This document shows, one piece after another, positions 5,884 through 7,593 of a stretch of DNA of 7,593 nt. The notes under the pieces are model-generated. The model was not told the origin of the DNA. It worked only from the letters and a program-made list of their open reading frames with translations, and made no database searches. Source of the stretch: Acetobacteraceae bacterium (lineage in GTDB: Bacteria; Pseudomonadota; Alphaproteobacteria; Acetobacterales; Acetobacteraceae); contig DAHUXX010000107.1 in the NCBI GenBank assembly GCA_027306955.1, positions 1 through 7,593 on the forward strand. Direction: 5' to 3'. The position numbers and the translations under genes are program-made. How positions within the stretch are numbered: the first letter of the stretch is position 1; each line of letters begins with the position of its first letter.

Positions 5884-6585
5884 ATGGCCACTATCACGAC
5901 CATCGAGGCCGCGGCGCGCGAGCGTGCAGGTAAGGGGGCAGCACGCGCGACCCGCAGGCAGGGACAGATCCCGGGCGTCATCTACGGCGCCAAGAGCACG
6001 CCGATGCTGATCGCGCTCGACCCGCGCAGCGTCATGCGCGAGGTGACGCGCGGCGGCTGGCGCTCGCGCCTCTTTGAGGTGGCGGTGGGGGGCCAGTCCA
6101 CGCGCGCGCTGATGCGCGACGTGCAGTTCCACCCGGTGACTGACGCGCCGGAGCATGTGGACTTCCAGCGCCTCGCGCCTGGCGAGAAGGTGCGTGTCGC
6201 CGTCGCGGTGCACTTCAAGGGCGAGGGCGTCTCGCCGGGCATCAAGCGCGGCGGCGTGCTCAACGTCGTGCGCCACGCGGTCGAGTGCTACGTCGACCCC
6301 GAAAACGTGCCGGAATTCTTCGAGGCCGAGCTCGGCGCGCTGGACATCAACGACGCGCTGCGCTTCTCCGACCTCACGGGCACCGCGGGCGTGCGGCCGA
6401 CCATCACCGATCGCGATTTCGTGATCGCAACCGTCGCACCGCCGACCAAGATGGTGGAACCGACTGCCGAGCAGCCCGCCACCGCGACGGCCGCCGCGCC
6501 CGCCGCCACGGCCGCGGCTCCCGCCGGCGGTGCCAAGGCTGCCGCTCCGGCTGCCGCGGCGAAGGCGCCTGCCGGCAAGAAGTAA
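5884..6585 (+). CDS. rplY: 50S ribosomal protein L25, Ctc-type
   Basis: The 233-residue product is the long (Ctc/TL5) form of ribosomal protein L25, which binds 5S rRNA in the large subunit. The N-terminal L25 domain (about 1-95) contains ATRRQGQIPGVIYG (22-35), the family's usual opening motif, and HVDFQRL (91-97). The C-terminal TL5 domain (about 98-188) includes KRGGVLNVVRH (121-131) and CYVDPENVPEFFE (135-147). From about residue 192 the chain becomes a low-complexity Ala/Pro/Lys tail ending in APAGKK, common in alphaproteobacterial L25 and probably disordered. The ATG is fixed by a strong AGGAG 6 bases upstream. It leads the rplY-pth-ychF group, with pth starting 21 bases after its TAA. 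Identity is firm; tail function is unknown. Confidence 0.96.
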   Translation: MATITTIEAAARERAGKGAARATRRQGQIPGVIYGAKSTPMLIALDPRSVMREVTRGGWRSRLFEVAVGGQSTRALMRDVQFHPVTDAPEHVDFQRLAPGEKVRVAVAVHFKGEGVSPGIKRGGVLNVVRHAVECYVDPENVPEFFEAELGALDINDALRFSDLTGTAGVRPTITDRDFVIATVAPPTKMVEPTAEQPATATAAAPAATAAAPAGGAKAAAPAAAAKAPAGKK

Positions 6586-6588
6586 CGC

Positions 6589-6602
6589 CGGCTCCGGAGC
6601 CG
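6589..6602 (+). promoter_or_regulatory. Perfect palindrome that contains the pth ribosome binding site
   Basis: CGGCTCCGGAGCCG is a perfect 14-base palindrome in the 21-base rplY-pth gap. As RNA it could form a 5-base-pair stem with a CCGG loop. GGAG at 6596-6599, the likely ribosome binding site for the GTG at 6607 (7-base gap), lies across the loop and 3' arm, so the fold would partly hide it. No T-run follows, so it is not a convincing terminator. Confidence 0.5.
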
Positions 6603-6606
6603 TGCC

Positions 6607-7185
6607 GTGAAACTCTGGGTCGGCCTCGGCAACCCGGAGCCGGGGATGCTCCGCAACCGGCACAATATCGGGTTCATGGCGGTGGACACGATTGCTGCCG
6701 AGCACGGCTTTGCGCCGTGGCGGCGGCAGTTCCGCGGCCTCACCGCGGACGGGCGGATCGGCACGCAGCGCATCCTGCTGCTCAAGCCGCTGACCTACAT
6801 GAACGACAGCGGGGAATCGGTGCAGGCCGCCGCCGCCTTCCACAAGCTCGAACCCGGGGCGATCACGGTGTTCCACGACGAACTCGACCTCGTCTCAGGC
6901 AAGGTGCGGGTGAAGAAGGGTGGTGGCGCCGCCGGGCATAACGGGCAGCGCAGCATCGACCGGATGCTCGGCACGCCGGACTACTGGCGCGTGCGCCTCG
7001 GCATCGGCCATCCCGGCGACAAGGCGCGGGTGCACGGCTGGGTGCTCGGCAACTTCACGCGCGACGACGAGGAGTGGCTCGCCACCATGCTGGGCGCGCT
7101 GGCCGAGGCGGCGCCGGTGCTCGCGAGGGGCGAGAACGAGGCGTTCATGAGCCGGCTCGCTTTGCGCATGCAGGAGAATGAATAA
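6607..7185 (+). CDS. pth: Peptidyl-tRNA hydrolase
   Basis: This 192-residue cytoplasmic enzyme cleaves the ester bond of peptidyl-tRNAs released by stalled or aborted ribosomes, freeing tRNA for reuse. The N-terminal GLGNPEPGM (6-14) and RHNIGF (18-23) carry Asn9 and catalytic His19. YMNDSGE (64-70) supplies Asn66, HDELDL (90-95) supplies Asp91, and GGGAAGHNGQRS (105-116) supplies Asn112. These match the Asn10, His20, Asn68, Asp93 and Asn114 set of the E. coli enzyme with small offsets. Length is typical of Pth. The GTG start is chosen because family homology begins at once (KLWVGLGNP) and GGAG lies 7 bases upstream. It sits between rplY and ychF, a common bacterial order, and its TAA shares one base with the ychF ATG, which suggests coupled translation. 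Identity is very confident. Confidence 0.97.
   Translation: MKLWVGLGNPEPGMLRNRHNIGFMAVDTIAAEHGFAPWRRQFRGLTADGRIGTQRILLLKPLTYMNDSGESVQAAAAFHKLEPGAITVFHDELDLVSGKVRVKKGGGAAGHNGQRSIDRMLGTPDYWRVRLGIGHPGDKARVHGWVLGNFTRDDEEWLATMLGALAEAAPVLARGENEAFMSRLALRMQENE
7172..7176 (+). promoter_or_regulatory. ychF ribosome binding site inside the end of pth
   Basis: AGGAG lies 8 bases before the ychF ATG at 7185, within the last codons of pth. Together with the TAATG stop/start overlap, it fixes the ychF start. Confidence 0.7.
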
Positions 7186-7593
7186 TGGGTTTCAACTGCG
7201 GCATCGTGGGCCTGCCCAATGTCGGGAAGTCGACGCTGTTCAACGCGCTGACCGCGACCGCGGCGGCGCAGGCGGCGAACTACCCGTTCTGCACCATCGA
7301 GCCGAACGTCGGGCGTGTCGCCGTCACCGATCCGCGCCTCGCGGTGCTGGCCGGCATCGGCAAGTCGGCGAAGATCGTGCCCACGAGCCTGGAGTTCGTG
7401 GACATCGCGGGCCTGGTGCGCGGCGCCTCGCGCGGCGAGGGCCTGGGCAACCAGTTCCTCGCCAATATCCGCGAGGTCGATGCCATCATCCATGTCCTGC
7501 GCTGCTTCGTCGATGACGACGTGACGCATGTGGAAGGCAGCATCGATCCGCTGCGCGATGCCGAAACGGTCGAGACCGAGCTGATGCTGGCCG
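7185..7593 (+). CDS. ychF: Ribosome-associated ATPase YchF, 5' part (3' end outside window)
   Basis: The first 136 codons of YchF (OLA1 family) are present and open to the window edge. YchF is a TRAFAC P-loop protein of the Obg group that hydrolyses ATP rather than GTP, binds ribosomes and has been linked to oxidative-stress responses. The G1/Walker A motif is GLPNVGKS (9-16), followed by the family motif NYPFCTIEPN (32-41), G3 as DIAGLV (73-78), GASRGEGLGNQFL (80-92) and HVLRCF (103-108). The ATP-selecting G4 region and the C-terminal TGS domain would lie beyond the window (full length is usually about 365 residues). The ATG overlaps the pth TAA by one base. The gene is unbroken as far as can be seen. 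Identity is very confident. Confidence 0.96.
   Translation, partial: MGFNCGIVGLPNVGKSTLFNALTATAAAQAANYPFCTIEPNVGRVAVTDPRLAVLAGIGKSAKIVPTSLEFVDIAGLVRGASRGEGLGNQFLANIREVDAIIHVLRCFVDDDVTHVEGSIDPLRDAETVETELMLA

Noticed and set aside
5869..6876. A 335-codon minus-strand open frame across rplY and pth.
   Set aside because: It lies antisense to two firmly identified genes, has a low-complexity Gly/Arg composition and no family motif.

Overview
The window is GC-rich (roughly 70% by eye), and coding is dense on both strands. The YggT-family protein, the DUF6134-type exported protein, the Ctc-type ribosomal protein L25 with an alanine-rich tail, and strong GCG/GCC/CTC/CGC codon use all suggest an alphaproteobacterium. 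Rhodospirillales, perhaps Acetobacteraceae, is my best guess; this is inferred from protein style, not from a search.

Layout. Bases 1-293 (minus) hold most of a YggT-family membrane protein whose 3' end lies outside the window. Bases 294-699 carry no protein gene but contain a complete tRNA-Ala with anticodon CGC at 448-523 and likely promoters for yggT and the tRNA. A DUF6134-like exported protein (700-1371, plus) runs tail-to-tail, with only 2 bases between stop codons, into a long minus-strand gene (1374-3251). That gene joins an M20-type hydantoinase/carbamoylase-family amidohydrolase to a class I SAM-dependent methyltransferase in one reading frame. Divergent from it, across 58 bases, is a tightly packed plus-strand set: a class II aldolase/adducin-family protein (3310-4068), a small lipoprotein (4073-4483) and an SGNH/sialate-esterase-like hydrolase (4473-5780).

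After a 103-base gap comes a conserved translation-related operon: rplY (L25/Ctc, 5884-6585), pth (peptidyl-tRNA hydrolase, 6607-7185) and the start of ychF (ribosome-associated ATPase, 7185 to beyond the end). These genes have their own ribosome binding sites and are spaced 21 bases and -1 base apart, a housekeeping arrangement seen in many bacteria.

How the genes fit together. The right-hand third is a translation module: a 5S-rRNA-binding ribosomal protein, a peptidyl-tRNA recycling enzyme and a ribosome-binding ATPase. The middle looks like small-molecule metabolism (C-N bond hydrolysis, methyl transfer, aldol or dehydratase-type chemistry, ester hydrolysis), but no single pathway can be named from the sequence.

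The most unusual item is the amidohydrolase-methyltransferase fusion. The junction also carries an ATGA stop/start motif in the neighbouring frame, so the fusion may have arisen through a one-base frameshift in a formerly two-gene arrangement, or may be a sequencing error. I saw no mobile elements, CRISPR arrays, defence systems or clear intrinsic terminators.
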